A DNA stretch of 40,654 nt from Oscillospiraceae bacterium (GTDB lineage: Bacteria > Bacillota > Clostridia > Oscillospirales > Oscillospiraceae), in contig JAAWHG010000022.1 of assembly GCA_022795735.1 (NCBI GenBank), positions 1 through 40,654 on the forward strand, in the 5' to 3' direction. Numbering within the stretch: position 1 is the stretch's first letter; every line of letters starts with the position of its first letter. A program made the position numbers and the translations under genes. The notes below the pieces were generated by a model that saw only the letters and a list, made by a program, of their open reading frames with translations, searched no databases and had not been told where the DNA came from. This document shows, in pieces, positions 40,501 through 40,654 of the stretch.

Positions 40501-40576
40501 GGCGGCATAGCTCAGTTGGTAGAGTATCCGGTTCATACCCGGCTTGTCACTGGTTCGAATCCAGTTGCCGCTACCA
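40501..40576 (+). tRNA. tRNA-Met (anticodon CAT)
   Basis: A 76-base cloverleaf with encoded CCA. The anticodon loop is TTCATAC. Acceptor pairs are good apart from G1-T72 (wobble), and the top of the anticodon stem has a T27-C43 mismatch. It lacks the three-GC anticodon stem of initiator tRNA, so elongator Met is most likely; a lysidine-modified Ile tRNA is an alternative. Confidence 0.88.
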
Positions 40577-40579
40577 TCC

Positions 40580-40654
40580 GGCCCGTTGGTCAAGTGGTTA
40601 AGACACCGCCCTTTCACGGCGGTAACATGGGTTCGAGTCCCGTACGGGTCACCA
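40580..40654 (+). tRNA. tRNA-Glu (anticodon TTC)
   Basis: A 75-base cloverleaf ending with encoded CCA at the last base of the window. The anticodon loop is CTTTCAC, the T loop TTCGAGT. It lies 3 bases after tRNA-Met in the same transcript, which probably continues beyond the window. Confidence 0.95.

Overview
The window reads as a chromosomal segment of a GC-rich, endospore-forming Clostridia member, probably in or near the Oscillospiraceae (Flavonifractor/Oscillibacter-like). The reasons are an alpha/beta-type small acid-soluble spore protein, strong AAGGAGG ribosome binding sites, many sigma-A type promoters, a Firmicutes-style rpmG-secE-nusG-rplKA cluster, and high third-position GC. The taxonomic placement is inference.

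Layout. 1-2450: the 3' part of an Rpn-type nuclease/transposase gene, then a low-GC ribbon-helix-helix gene and an orphan AgrC-like membrane sensor, closed by a decayed second copy of the Rpn gene tail. 2491-5112: a zinc-ribbon/parvulin membrane protein and a YegS-type lipid kinase. 5158-9958: a hybrid sensor kinase with one apparently inactive receiver, an F420-0:glutamate ligase-like protein, a Bcp peroxiredoxin and the spore protein with a structured leader. 10115-15198: a complete Liv branched-chain amino-acid ABC operon (livJHMGF). 15300-16461: a divergent flavin reductase / HxlR regulator pair.

16491-26883, minus strand: a sugar or sugar-alcohol operon. It runs FGGY kinase, GatD-like dehydrogenase, aldo/keto reductase, GatZ-like protein, ribose-type ABC permease, ATPase, second permease, solute-binding lipoprotein, then a FucU-type mutarotase behind a terminator. 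The GatZ-like protein has no GatY partner here, which suggests a hexitol-to-ketose-to-ketose-phosphate route (galactitol/tagatose-like) ending in an epimerase or aldolase step. A LacI-family regulator (29662-30684) lies upstream, separated from the operon by an 860-residue exported protein with transglutaminase, SLH and CHAP parts. A PilZ protein follows.

31669-35733: ribosomal and elongation genes. rplJ-rplL, with an L10 leader and attenuator, run on the plus strand. rpmG-secE-nusG-rplK-rplA run on the minus strand, and a DtxR-family regulator lies between, so the usual rplKAJL order is broken. 35743-40471: ruvX, a gene remnant, two half-size TauE/SafE genes, tcdA, a second parvulin protein and a phosphoesterase-like protein lacking key metal ligands. 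The window ends with tRNA-Met and tRNA-Glu behind a consensus promoter.

Most genes are ordinary housekeeping or transport genes. The most unusual points are the Rpn-tail repeat flanking a small cassette, the degenerate phosphatase, sensor and receiver, the transglutaminase-SLH-CHAP fusion, the inverted rplJL block, the GatY-less GatZ operon, and a recurring micro-ORF pattern at several start codons.
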